Of a stretch of 38,528 nucleotides of DNA, positions 30,558 through 38,528 are shown piece by piece. The notes below the pieces were generated by a model, which was given only the letters and a program-made list of their open reading frames with translations, was not told where the DNA came from and did no database searches. The stretch is taken from assembly GCA_036260255.1 (NCBI GenBank), contig DATAAF010000064.1, positions 1 to 38,528 of the forward strand, given 5' to 3'. The position numbers and the translations under genes were made by a program. The stretch is from DASZJY01 sp036260255. GTDB lineage: Bacteria; Actinomycetota; Acidimicrobiia; Acidimicrobiales; AC-14. Each line of letters starts with the position of its first letter. Within the stretch, counting starts at the first letter, position 1.

Positions 30558-31464
30558 CGTCCTCGGCCTCCTGCTGGCCGCCTGCGGCGGCGGTGGCAAC
30601 GGTGGCGAGACGGACGGCGAGACGGCCGGGAGCGCGGCCCGAGGGATCATCGTCGGGTCGTTCGACTTCTCCGAGAGCGGCACCGTGGGCGAGGTCTACG
30701 CCCAGGCCCTTGAGGCGGCGGGGTTCCCGGTGCAGCGGGCGACCGGGCTGGGCTCCCGCGAGGTGGTCGAGCCCGCCCTCGAGCAGGGCGCCCTCGACAT
30801 GGTCCCCGAGTACCTGGGGACCGCCCTGCGGTTCCTGCACGAAGGCACCCTGACGGGCACCACCCTCACCGACACCGCCACGGCCTACCCCTTGCTGCGA
30901 CAGATCTTCGAGGCGCGGGGTGTCACCGTGCTCACCCCGGCGCCGGGCCAGAACCAGAACGGCGTCGCCGTCACCCGCCAGACCGCCGAGCAGCTGGGGC
31001 TGAGACGGATCAGCGACCTGGCCCCCGTGGCCGACGGGCTCGTCTTTGGCGGGCCTCCCGAGTGCCCGGAGCGCCCCTTCTGCATGCTCGGTCTGCGCTC
31101 GACGTACGGCCTGGCGTTCAAGGAGTTCCGGGCCCTCGACGGCAGCGGCCCGCTGACCGTCGCTGCCCTCGAGGGCGAGGAGGTGGATGCCGCCATCGTG
31201 TTCACGACCAGCCCGGCGGCCGAGAGGTTCGTCCTGCTCGAGGACGACCGGCGGCTGCAGCCGGCCGAGAACCTCGTCCCCGTCGTGCGCACCGACGCCC
31301 TGCGCCGCCACGGCGATCGCCTGCGCCAGGTGCTCGACGCGGTGAGCGCCCAGCTGCACACCGCGGACCTGGTCGCCCTCAACCGCCAGGTGGACGTCGA
31401 CCGCCGACCCGTCCCCGAGGTGGCGCGCGCCTGGCTGGTCCAGCACGGCCTGGGCCCACGCTGA
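30517..31464 (+). CDS. OpuAC/ProX-type substrate-binding lipoprotein (glycine betaine family)
   Basis: 315 residues. VRLPPRRRLGTSVIVLGLLLAACGGGG is a lipoprotein signal with lipobox. IIVGSFDFSESGTVGEVYAQALEAAGFPV and LEQGALDMVPEYLGTAL are the start of the OpuAC fold, followed by VTVLTPAPGQNQNGVAVTRQTAEQLGL and YGLAFKEFRALDGSGPLTVAALEGEEVDAAIVF. It should bind a quaternary amine or related osmolyte. No ABC permease or ATPase gene is nearby, so it is an orphan here. Divergent from the PAP2/kinase gene. Confidence 0.88.
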   Translation: MRLPPRRRLGTSVIVLGLLLAACGGGGNGGETDGETAGSAARGIIVGSFDFSESGTVGEVYAQALEAAGFPVQRATGLGSREVVEPALEQGALDMVPEYLGTALRFLHEGTLTGTTLTDTATAYPLLRQIFEARGVTVLTPAPGQNQNGVAVTRQTAEQLGLRRISDLAPVADGLVFGGPPECPERPFCMLGLRSTYGLAFKEFRALDGSGPLTVAALEGEEVDAAIVFTTSPAAERFVLLEDDRRLQPAENLVPVVRTDALRRHGDRLRQVLDAVSAQLHTADLVALNRQVDVDRRPVPEVARAWLVQHGLGPR

Positions 31465-31516
31465 CGACTCGGTGCGCGGAGGCATCGCCGTCATCCTTGC
31501 CGACCGGGGCACGCGC

Positions 31517-32176
31517 TCAGGACGGTGATCGGGCCGCCCGCCGCCGGGGCAGCCGGACGTCGCGGATCTCCTGCAGGAGCGCCGGCCATCCCACGGCCAC
31601 GCCGACGCCCAGCAGCCCGCCCGTCACCACATCGGACAGCCAGTGCACGCCCAGGTAGGTGCGGCTCAACGCCATCAACGAGGCGTAGACGGCGGCGCGG
31701 ACCTCCCAGGCCCAGCGCCGTGGCCCGGGCGGCAGCAGCACCAGCACCAGCCCCACGGCGGTCACCGCCGCGGCCACCGCATGGCCGGAGGGGAAGGAGA
31801 ACCCGTGGGTGGCGACCACGCTCGCCGGGGGGCGGGGCCGCTCGTAGAGCGCCTTCACCGGGCCGATGAGCGCCTCGGAGCACACGACGGCGAGGGCGAA
31901 GGCGCTGAGCTGCACCCACCGCCGCTTCACCGCCAGCAGCACCCCGGCGGCGACCCGCAGCGGCCAGTTGATCCACGGGCTCCCGACGAAGGCGAGCACC
32001 TTGGCCACCCAAACGAGAGGCGACACCCGAAGGTCGATCATCAGGCTCCGCCACGCGTCGTCGACGTCCTGCACGACGGCGAGGGTGGGGGAGTAGGCCA
32101 CTCCCGCCAGCATGAGCGCGCCGGCCACGAGAAAGGCGAGGGCGACCCACCCCGCCCGGCGGTGGTTCAGCAGCAT
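31517..32176 (-). CDS. PAP2-family phosphatase, intact
   Basis: 219 residues with about five membrane helices. The three phosphatase motifs are complete: KALYERPRPP, FSFPSGHA and SRTYLGVHWLSDV. Likely dephosphorylates a membrane lipid phosphate such as phosphatidate or undecaprenyl pyrophosphate. ATG at 32176 overlaps the stop of the UPF0104 gene by one base (TGATG). It contrasts with the nearby fused PAP2 domain, whose catalytic His positions are changed. Confidence 0.92.
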   Translation of the reverse strand: MLLNHRRAGWVALAFLVAGALMLAGVAYSPTLAVVQDVDDAWRSLMIDLRVSPLVWVAKVLAFVGSPWINWPLRVAAGVLLAVKRRWVQLSAFALAVVCSEALIGPVKALYERPRPPASVVATHGFSFPSGHAVAAAVTAVGLVLVLLPPGPRRWAWEVRAAVYASLMALSRTYLGVHWLSDVVTGGLLGVGVAVGWPALLQEIRDVRLPRRRAARSPS

Positions 32177-33279
32177 CAGGCGCCCGGCTCCCCGAGGACG
32201 ACCGGCGCCGGCGGCGTCTCCGGCTCGATCGCCTTCCGCCACGACGACTTGCGGCGCCAGATGATGTAGCACAACGCGCCGACCGGCACGGGCAGGAGGT
32301 AGGTCAGGCCCCGGAACACGAGGACGGCGGCGACCACCTGGGCCCGGTCGCCCCCCGCCGCCACCAGCGCGGCGGTCAGGCCCAGCTCGACGACCCCGAC
32401 ACCGCCGGGGGTGATGGGCAAGGCGGAGAGCAGGCGGACGAAGGCGAAGGCGGCCAGCACCTCGATCCACCCCACCTCGCCCTCGGAGACGCCGACGTGG
32501 CGCAGGGTGATGAGGAGCACGACGAACAGCGAGAGGTGGCTGACCAGCCCGCCGACGGTGAGCCGCACCCAGGCCCTCCGCAGCAGGCGGGTGGTCTGGG
32601 ACCGGAAGCGAACGGCACCTTCGCCCCAGCCGGTCACCGGCGGGCGGCGTACCACCCGCCGCATCTTCGACACGAACGCGCCGGCGAGACCGCCCACCCG
32701 GCGGGCCATGTCGTCGTTGCGCAGCATGAGCCAGAAGATCCCGATGCCGCCCAGGAGGGCAGCGATGCCCACGAGTCCGGCGGTGACCCGCGCCACGTTG
32801 GCGTCGCCGGAGAGGGCGAGCAGGGCCAGGGCGAGCACGGGCAGCCCCAGTTTCATGAACGTGTTCCAGACGCCGGAGACGAGGATGGCCAGGGCGCTCT
32901 CCGACCGGGGGAAGCCCCACGACGAGTACATGGCGTAGGTCATGCCGATCCCGACAGCGGCGCCGGCGGGGAGGACGTTGGACGCCGCCGTGGTCGACTG
33001 CGTGACCACCACCCCCTGGCCCCACGTCAGGCCGGGCAGGGCGGGCAGCACCACGAACAGATAGGTCACCAGGTTCCACACCGCGGCCACCACCAGGGTT
33101 GCCACCTCGATCGGCGTCATCGCCCGAATCTGGTTCCAGACGTCGCCGACGTCGGCGATCTGGGGGAGCACGCCGAAGTAGATGACGCCCACCACCACGA
33201 TCGAGAACACCGCCCGGCCGACCTGGCGGCGGGCCGGCCGCCGGGAGGGCGAGCCGTTGTCGTCGGTGGGCGCGCTCAT
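32176..33279 (-). CDS. UPF0104 / lysylphosphatidylglycerol synthase-type membrane protein
   Basis: 367 residues, about eight membrane helices. QSTTAASNVLPAGAAVGIGMTYAMYSSWGF and LSALPITPGGVGVVELGLTAALVAAGG are the two conserved loops of the MprF-like flippase domain; the aminoacyl-transferase domain is absent. Likely lipid flipping. The gene starts 4 bases after the P-type ATPase stop and is coupled to the PAP2 phosphatase, so all three form one transcript dealing with membrane lipids or ions. Confidence 0.9.
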   Translation of the reverse strand: MSAPTDDNGSPSRRPARRQVGRAVFSIVVVGVIYFGVLPQIADVGDVWNQIRAMTPIEVATLVVAAVWNLVTYLFVVLPALPGLTWGQGVVVTQSTTAASNVLPAGAAVGIGMTYAMYSSWGFPRSESALAILVSGVWNTFMKLGLPVLALALLALSGDANVARVTAGLVGIAALLGGIGIFWLMLRNDDMARRVGGLAGAFVSKMRRVVRRPPVTGWGEGAVRFRSQTTRLLRRAWVRLTVGGLVSHLSLFVVLLITLRHVGVSEGEVGWIEVLAAFAFVRLLSALPITPGGVGVVELGLTAALVAAGGDRAQVVAAVLVFRGLTYLLPVPVGALCYIIWRRKSSWRKAIEPETPPAPVVLGEPGA

Positions 33280-33283
33280 GGGC

Positions 33284-35719
33284 TCACACGCCCTCGTCGG
33301 CGACCGGCCGGCGGAAGCGGCGGCTCAACCCCCGGACCCACCGCAGCCAGACGTCCTGGGTGCCGACCACCCAGTCGAACAACCACATGGCGATCGAGGC
33401 GGAGCCGAGGGCGGCGACGACGACGATGGGCGGGGGCACGTTGAGCAGGAAGAACTCGCTGGCCGGCGGCACGACCAGCGCGAGCACGTATGCCGCGCCG
33501 AGGGCGGCGATCATCGCCCGGCGGCCCCGCGTCAGGGGTCGGGCCAGGCGGGTGAGCAGGGAGAGGCCCACGCCCAAGAGGACCATCGTCGCGATCGTCC
33601 GGCTCTCCTCCAGGTTCACGTCGGGCGCCAGGCGGCCGAGGGCGTAGGCGACGAACGTGGCGCACGCCGCGCAGATCCCCGCGGGCACGGCGAACGCCAG
33701 CACCCGGGCGACGAAGCCGGGACGGGCGCGGGGCGCGCGGCGCGAGAAGGCGAGGAAGAAGCTCGGGATGCCGATGGTGAGCGAGCCCACGAGGGTCAGC
33801 TGGCGGGGCAGCAGAGGGAACGGGAGGGTGGCCACGCCGACGGCGAGGGCCAGAAGCAGGGCATACGTCGTCTTGGTCACGAACAGGTTGGCCACCCGCT
33901 CGACGTTGCCCATCACCCGCCTTCCCTCCCGCACGACGTGGGGGAGGCCGGCGAAGGAGTCGTCGAGGAGGACGAGCTCGGAGACGGCTCGGGCGGCGCG
34001 GGTGCCCGACCCCATCGCCAGCCCGATGTCGGCGGTCTTCAGGGCGCGCACGTCGTTGACCCCGTCCCCGACCATCGCAACCACGTGGCCGCGGGCCTGG
34101 AGGGCCTGGACGATGTCCTGCTTGGCATCCGGCCCCACCCGGCCGAAGGCGTGGCGCTGCTCGGCCAGCTCGGCCAGCTCGGCGGCGCTCTCGGGCAGGT
34201 GGCGGGCGTCGACCGGGGGGTCGGCCGTGGCGATGCCGACGCCCTCGGCCACCGTCCCGACGGTGCGGGGGTGGTCGCCGGAGAGGACCTTCACGGTGAC
34301 GCCCTGCTCGGCGAAGTACCGCACGGTGGCGGCGGCGTCGCGCCGGATCCTCTGGTGGAGCACCACCAGGGCGACCGCCTCCAAGCCGCCGGGCAGCTGC
34401 TGGCCGTCGAGGTGGCCGCCCCGGGCCAGCACGACGACGCGCTGGCCTCGACCCGTGTACCAGTCGACCAGGGCGCGGACGCGGCCGTCGGGCGTCGTGC
34501 CCAGCAGCACGTCGGGGGCCCCGAGGACCCATGTGCCGGAGGGGCCGAAGCTCGCCCCGCTCCAGCGCCGGCCGGACGAGAAGGGCACCGAGGAGTCCGC
34601 CGTCCAGTCGGGAGGGTCGGCGAAGGCCTCGGCGATCGCCTTGGCCGTCGTGTTGGGGCTGGGGTCGACGCGGGCGAGGGCGGCGAGGGCGGTGACGGGC
34701 GTTTCGCGGTCGGGCGTCAGGGTCACCACCTCCGTCACCCGTAGGCCGCCCTCGGTGAGCGTGCCCGTCTTGTCCACGCAGACGACGTCCACCCGCGCCA
34801 GCACCTCGATGGCCGGCAGCTGCTGCACGAGGACCTTCTGGCGCCCCAGCCGCACCACGCCCAGGGCGAAGGCCAGGCTGGTCAGCAGGACGAGGCCCTC
34901 GGGCACCATGGCGACCACCCCGGCGACCGCGCCCCGCACCGCGTCGGATGTGTCCGGCTGGCCGACCAGCTGGCTGGCGAAGAGGAGGATCGCGGTGGGC
35001 ACGAGCGCCCAGGTGACCCACCGGAGGATGCGGTCGATGCCGGCACGGATCTCGGAGTGGACGAGGCTGAACTGGCGGGCGGCGGCGGCCAACGTGTTGG
35101 CATACGACCGCGAGCCCACCCGGGTGGCCAGGTAGGAACCGCGGCCGGCGACGACCGAGCTCCCGGACAGGACCTCGTCACCCTCCGTCTTGGCCACCGG
35201 CTGCGACTCGCCGGTGAGGAGCGACTCGTCCGCCTCCAGCCCGTCGCTGGCCACGACGGTCCCGTCGACGACGATCTGCTCGCCGGCGCCGACCTCCACC
35301 ACGTCGTCGACGACCACGTCCGACACCGGCACCGGGCGCGCCCGTCCCGACCGGACCACCGTCGCGACCGGCGTGCTCACCACGCGGAAGCGGTCGAGGG
35401 TCCGCTTGGCCCGCAGCTCCTGGGCGATGCCGATGGCGCTGTTGGCGACGATCACCAGCCCGAAGAGGGCGTCGTGGAGCGGCCCGACGAGGACGACGAT
35501 CACCCACAGCCCGCCGAGGAGGGCGTTGAAGCGGGTGAGGATGTTGGCCCGGAGGATGTCGCCGACGGTGCGCCCGGTGCGGGGGAGCTCGTCCGCCGGG
35601 CGGGCGGCCAGGCGGGCGGACGCCTCCTCCTCGGTCAGCCCTCGGCGGCCGTGGTGCTCGGCGGGGGGCGTCAGCGCCGCCTCGGCGGGCGGCGACTCCT
35701 CTCTGCGGGCATGTTGCAT
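33284..35719 (-). CDS. P-type ATPase, CtpE-like cation transporter
   Basis: 811 residues. LLTGESQPV (actuator), VAMVPEGLVLLTSLAFALG (M4 with PEGL), VCVDKTGTLTEGG (phosphorylated Asp316), VKVLSGDHPRTV and AMVGDGVNDVRALKTADIGLAMGSGT (hinge) are complete. The PEGL motif and the C-terminal six-helix part resemble mycobacterial CtpE, linked to calcium uptake; ion choice here is unproven. No N-terminal heavy-metal domain is present. Possibly leaderless or weakly initiated: no strong ribosome site precedes the ATG at 35719. Confidence 0.92.
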   Translation of the reverse strand: MQHARREESPPAEAALTPPAEHHGRRGLTEEEASARLAARPADELPRTGRTVGDILRANILTRFNALLGGLWVIVVLVGPLHDALFGLVIVANSAIGIAQELRAKRTLDRFRVVSTPVATVVRSGRARPVPVSDVVVDDVVEVGAGEQIVVDGTVVASDGLEADESLLTGESQPVAKTEGDEVLSGSSVVAGRGSYLATRVGSRSYANTLAAAARQFSLVHSEIRAGIDRILRWVTWALVPTAILLFASQLVGQPDTSDAVRGAVAGVVAMVPEGLVLLTSLAFALGVVRLGRQKVLVQQLPAIEVLARVDVVCVDKTGTLTEGGLRVTEVVTLTPDRETPVTALAALARVDPSPNTTAKAIAEAFADPPDWTADSSVPFSSGRRWSGASFGPSGTWVLGAPDVLLGTTPDGRVRALVDWYTGRGQRVVVLARGGHLDGQQLPGGLEAVALVVLHQRIRRDAAATVRYFAEQGVTVKVLSGDHPRTVGTVAEGVGIATADPPVDARHLPESAAELAELAEQRHAFGRVGPDAKQDIVQALQARGHVVAMVGDGVNDVRALKTADIGLAMGSGTRAARAVSELVLLDDSFAGLPHVVREGRRVMGNVERVANLFVTKTTYALLLALAVGVATLPFPLLPRQLTLVGSLTIGIPSFFLAFSRRAPRARPGFVARVLAFAVPAGICAACATFVAYALGRLAPDVNLEESRTIATMVLLGVGLSLLTRLARPLTRGRRAMIAALGAAYVLALVVPPASEFFLLNVPPPIVVVAALGSASIAMWLFDWVVGTQDVWLRWVRGLSRRFRRPVADEGV

Positions 35720-35870
35720 ATGGTCTCGGTCAGCCGCACGCCGCGGGTGCCCGCCACGTTAGAGGACCGCGGGGGTGACGGCAGCCGGGCAGGGGCCGCT
35801 TTTAGGCCGACGCGTCAGGGGGAGCGCCCTCGTGCCAACTCTGGGGCCGGAGGTCGGGAGGCGAGCGCCC

Positions 35871-36404
35871 GTGGTGCTGCGACACAAGCTGAGCTTCCGC
35901 CGGGCCGGGCGCCGCCTGCGTGGCGCCGTCGACCCGGTGGCTCGTGGCCGATCCCTCGTGCGGCCGTTGCGGATGGTGACGCAGATCGCGGCACCGGTGG
36001 AGGTGTGCTTCGACCTCTCGCGCAGCATCGACCTCCACCTCGAGTCGATGATCGCCTCGAAGGAGCGAGCGGTCGGCGGGGTGACCGCAGGGCTGATCTC
36101 CGCCGGTGAGGAGGTGAGCTGGGAGTCTCGCCACTTCGGCCGCGTCTGGCGGATGACGTCTCGTGTCACCGAGTTCGAGCCGCCCCGGCGGTTCGTCGAC
36201 CAGATGGTCCGCGGTCCGTTCGCCGCTTTTCGGCACGAGCACCTCTTCGAGCCCGACGGCGCCGGGACCCGCATGATCGACGTCGTCACCTTTGGTATGC
36301 CGTTCGGCCTCGTCCTCGACCTTCCCGTGGGCCTGTACCTCCGGCGCCTCCTCAGGAGGCGCAACGCCACGATTCGCCGGGAGGCCGAGCGGGCCGAAGC
36401 CTGA
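35871..36404 (+). CDS. SRPBCC-family (START-like) ligand-binding protein
   Basis: 177 residues from the GTG at 35871, which has GGGAGG nine bases upstream. MVTQIAAPVEVCFDLSRSIDLHLESM is the usual start of SRPBCC proteins; EEVSWESRHFGRVWRMTSRVTEFEPPRRFVDQMVRGPFAAFRHEHLFEP and DVVTFGMPFG complete the small helix-grip fold, with a basic C-terminal helix. Ligand unknown. The frame is open to 35775, and shorter starts at GTG 35958 or ATG 35973 are possible; the 30 residues before MVTQ are Arg-rich and could be non-coding. Confidence 0.8.
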   Translation: MVLRHKLSFRRAGRRLRGAVDPVARGRSLVRPLRMVTQIAAPVEVCFDLSRSIDLHLESMIASKERAVGGVTAGLISAGEEVSWESRHFGRVWRMTSRVTEFEPPRRFVDQMVRGPFAAFRHEHLFEPDGAGTRMIDVVTFGMPFGLVLDLPVGLYLRRLLRRRNATIRREAERAEA

Positions 36405-36509
36405 GCCTCCGGGGCGTCGCGGTCGGCCGGGTGCTGGTCGAGGGCGCGACCCACCCTCCCAGCGGGGTCGTACCATTTCCCCAGGACCGTCACAGCTCCG
36501 GGTGCCACA

Positions 36510-37604
36510 GTGGCCGGCGTCGGCCCGACCAAACGAGGAGGAACCATCAGCGCTCCCAAAGAGGGGGGGACCCGCCCCGTCGCCGCCCCGCCAGTGGACG
36601 ACACCGCGTCGTCCGCCGCCATGCTGGAGTCGGCGCTCTTCGAGGTGAAGAAGGTCATCGTCGGCCAGGACCGGGTCGTCGAGCGCATGCTCGCGTGCCT
36701 GCTCGCCCGGGGCCACGTGCTGCTCGAGGGAGTCCCCGGGCTGGCCAAGACCCTCGCCGTGGAGACGCTGGCCGAGGTGGTCGGCGGGACCTTCGTGCGC
36801 ATCCAGTTCACGCCCGACCTGATCCCCTCCGACCTGGTGGGTACCCGCATCTACCGGGCGTCGACCGAGACCTTCGACGTCGAGTTCGGCCCGGTCTTCG
36901 CCAACTTCGTGCTGGCCGACGAGATCAACCGGGCTCCGGCCAAGGTGCAGTCGGCCCTGCTCGAGGTCATGTCGGAGCGCCAGGTGTCCATCGGCGGCGT
37001 CACCCATGCCGTCCCCCAGCCATTCCTCGTGCTGGCCACCCAGAACCCCATCGAGTCGGAAGGCGTGTACCCGCTGCCCGAGGCCCAGCGCGACCGGTTC
37101 CTGATGAAGGTCATGGTGGAGTACCCGGACCGGGCCGAGGAGGTGGAGATCGTCCAGCGCATGGGCGTGAACCCGCCGCACGCCAACCAAGTGCTCTCCC
37201 TCGACGACCTGCTCCGCCTCCAGCGCGCGAGCGACGACGTCTTCGCCCACCGGGCGATCGTCGACTACGCCGTCCGCCTGGTGCACGCCACCCGGGCGCC
37301 GGCCGAGTACGGCGCCCACGAGCTGGCGTCCCAGGTCGCCTACGGCGCCAGCCCCCGGGCCAGCCTGGGCCTCGTCGCCGCCGCCCGGGGGATGGCCCTG
37401 CTGCGGGGGCGCGACTACGTGATGCCCCAGGACATCGTCGATGTCGCCTTCGAGGTCATGCGCCACCGCATCGTCCTCTCCTACGAGGCGCTGGCCGACG
37501 GCCTCTCGGTCGACTCGGTGCTGCAGACCGTGCTCGAGCGGGTGCCCGCCCCCCGGCTGGCGCCCAGCCAGGACCCGCCGGCTCCGCTGACCCAGACGGC
37601 ATGA
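36510..37604 (+). CDS. MoxR-type AAA ATPase
   Basis: 364 residues. VLLEGVPGLAKTLAVETLA is the Walker A (GVPGLAKT), NFVLADEINRAPAKVQSALLEVMSE the Walker B/DEINR box, LVLATQNPIESEGVYPLPEAQRDRF sensor 1, and ASPRASLGLVAAARGMALLRGRDYV sensor 2. MoxR ATPases act as chaperones, often with DUF58 and von Willebrand-type proteins; the DUF58 gene follows with a four-base overlap (ATGA). Start uncertain: GTG 36510; but the best ribosome site, GAGGAGGAA, is followed five codons into that region by ATC rather than ATG. Confidence 0.93.
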   Translation: MAGVGPTKRGGTISAPKEGGTRPVAAPPVDDTASSAAMLESALFEVKKVIVGQDRVVERMLACLLARGHVLLEGVPGLAKTLAVETLAEVVGGTFVRIQFTPDLIPSDLVGTRIYRASTETFDVEFGPVFANFVLADEINRAPAKVQSALLEVMSERQVSIGGVTHAVPQPFLVLATQNPIESEGVYPLPEAQRDRFLMKVMVEYPDRAEEVEIVQRMGVNPPHANQVLSLDDLLRLQRASDDVFAHRAIVDYAVRLVHATRAPAEYGAHELASQVAYGASPRASLGLVAAARGMALLRGRDYVMPQDIVDVAFEVMRHRIVLSYEALADGLSVDSVLQTVLERVPAPRLAPSQDPPAPLTQTA

Positions 37605-38528
37605 CCGAGCGGGTGAGCACGCGTTCCGTCGTCTCCGACCGCCGCCCCGAAGAGGTCCTGCGCCAGCTCGAGCTGCTGGTGACCCACCGCCTCGACGGGC
37701 TGCTCCAAGGCGACTATCACGGGCTGCTGCCCGGCCCGGGGAGCGAGCCCGGCGAGAGCCGCCCCTATCAGCCGGGGGACGACGTGCGCCGGATCGACTG
37801 GAACCTCACCGCCCGCACCACCGTGCCGCACGTGCGCGACGAGGTGGCCGACCGGGAGCTGGAGACGTGGGTCGTGGTCGACTGCTCGGCCAGCCTCGAT
37901 TTCGGGACGGCTCTGTGCGAGAAGCGCGACCTGGTCGTGGCGGCGGTGGCCGCCGTGGGTTTCCTGACCGCCCGGATCGGCAACCGCCTGGGGGCGGTGC
38001 TCGTCACGCCCGACGGTGTCGTCCGCATCCCGGCTCAGGGCGGTCGCCAGGCCCTGTTCGCCCTCCTGCACCGGCTGGTTACGCGCCCCCGCGCCGAGGA
38101 GGGCCGGGGCGTGACCGACCTGGCCGCCGGGATCCGCCAGCTGTTGCAGCCGCCGCGACGGCGGGGCATGGCGGTCGTCGTATCCGACTTCCTCGCCGCG
38201 CCGGACTGGCACCGTCCCCTGCGGGGGCTGGCCCTGCGCCACCAGGTGCTGGCCATCGAGATCGTCGATCCCCGCGAGCTCGAGCTCCCCAACGTCGGCT
38301 ACCTGAGCCTGGTCGACCCCGAGACGGGACGGCGCCTCGACGTCCCCACGGGGAAGCCCGGGTTGCGCCAGCGCTATGCCGAGGCGGCCGCCGCCGAGCG
38401 GGCAGCCATCGCCGCCGCCATCCGCCAGGCCGGCGCTCAGCACCTCGTGCTCCGGACCGATCGTGACTGGATGCGCGACGTCGTCCGCTTCGTGGTCACG
38501 TCGCGCCACCGCCGCGCCCGCGTGGGCT
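37601..38528 (+). CDS. DUF58 protein, truncated by the window end
   Basis: At least 309 residues, open to the last base. SRPYQPGDDVRRIDWNLTART is the DUF58 signature, and WVVVDCSASLDFGTA begins the von Willebrand-A-like fold with an MIDAS-like DxSxS (DCSAS). AVVVSDFLAAPDWHRPL and LAIEIVDPRELELPNVGYL continue it. Starts with ATG overlapping the MoxR stop (ATGA). Such pairs often sit in larger loci with transglutaminase-like or further vWA genes, which would lie beyond this window. Confidence 0.92.
   Translation, partial: MTERVSTRSVVSDRRPEEVLRQLELLVTHRLDGLLQGDYHGLLPGPGSEPGESRPYQPGDDVRRIDWNLTARTTVPHVRDEVADRELETWVVVDCSASLDFGTALCEKRDLVVAAVAAVGFLTARIGNRLGAVLVTPDGVVRIPAQGGRQALFALLHRLVTRPRAEEGRGVTDLAAGIRQLLQPPRRRGMAVVVSDFLAAPDWHRPLRGLALRHQVLAIEIVDPRELELPNVGYLSLVDPETGRRLDVPTGKPGLRQRYAEAAAAERAAIAAAIRQAGAQHLVLRTDRDWMRDVVRFVVTSRHRRARVG

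Noticed and set aside
1..38528. tRNA or rRNA genes, transposases and integrases
   Set aside because: Looked for conserved cores and for transposase or integrase motifs among the protein frames; none seen.

Overview
The window is about 38.5 kb of very GC-rich DNA packed with genes on both strands. GTG starts and 1-4 base gene overlaps (ATGA, GTGA, TGATG) are common, and several genes appear to be leaderless. Gene content points to a high-GC actinobacterium: an HU protein with a lysine/alanine-rich tail, a cofC (FbiD-type) F420 gene, an Rv2578c-type radical SAM protein, a CtpE-like P-type ATPase and an actinobacterial-type SOS box. The class Acidimicrobiia would fit, but this rests on gene content alone. 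I see no rRNA, tRNA, CRISPR array, transposase or phage gene.

Layout. 1-5 kb: an acidic low-complexity protein, an Rv2578c-family radical SAM protein interrupted by a LAGLIDADG intein, an SOS box, a phospholipase D-like enzyme, and a coupled acyltransferase/methyltransferase pair. 5-9.9 kb: a PhzF-like protein, an orphan NuoF-like flavoprotein, an HxxxD acyltransferase-like protein and an alpha/beta hydrolase. 9.9-15.5 kb: the most unusual region. It is a minus-strand operon of six genes: a tyrosinase-like protein, a 40-residue peptide with three exact 10-residue PYYY repeats, a trypsin-like protease, a 166-residue protein of unknown family, a second tyrosinase-like protein lacking the copper ligands, and a DUF1326 protein. 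A DUF2182 membrane protein is encoded divergently. 15.6-21.6 kb: an overlapping nurA-herA-mre11-rad50 operon for DNA end processing. 21.6-28.3 kb: a zinc dehydrogenase, a HAD phosphatase, a lipoprotein, HU plus an H1-like protein, a coupled metallophosphoesterase/cofC/PIG-L operon, and gpsA. 28.3-38.5 kb: membrane and envelope genes (a lipoprotein, a degenerate PAP2 domain fused to a kinase-like domain, an OpuAC-type binding lipoprotein, an intact PAP2 phosphatase, a UPF0104 flippase-like protein and a P-type ATPase), then an SRPBCC protein and a MoxR/DUF58 pair that runs off the window end.

The best candidate for an undescribed system is the 9.9-15.5 kb locus. A tiny tyrosine-repeat peptide lies between a type-3-copper-like oxidase and a serine protease, with an apparently inactive oxidase paralogue and two cysteine-rich putative metal-handling families beside it. 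A hairpin directly after the peptide stop could set its expression apart from the enzymes. This looks like a ribosomally made, tyrosine-modified peptide (RiPP) or a metal-binding peptide system. The peptide, its repeats, the gene order and the ligand differences are read directly from the sequence. The chemistry is inference.
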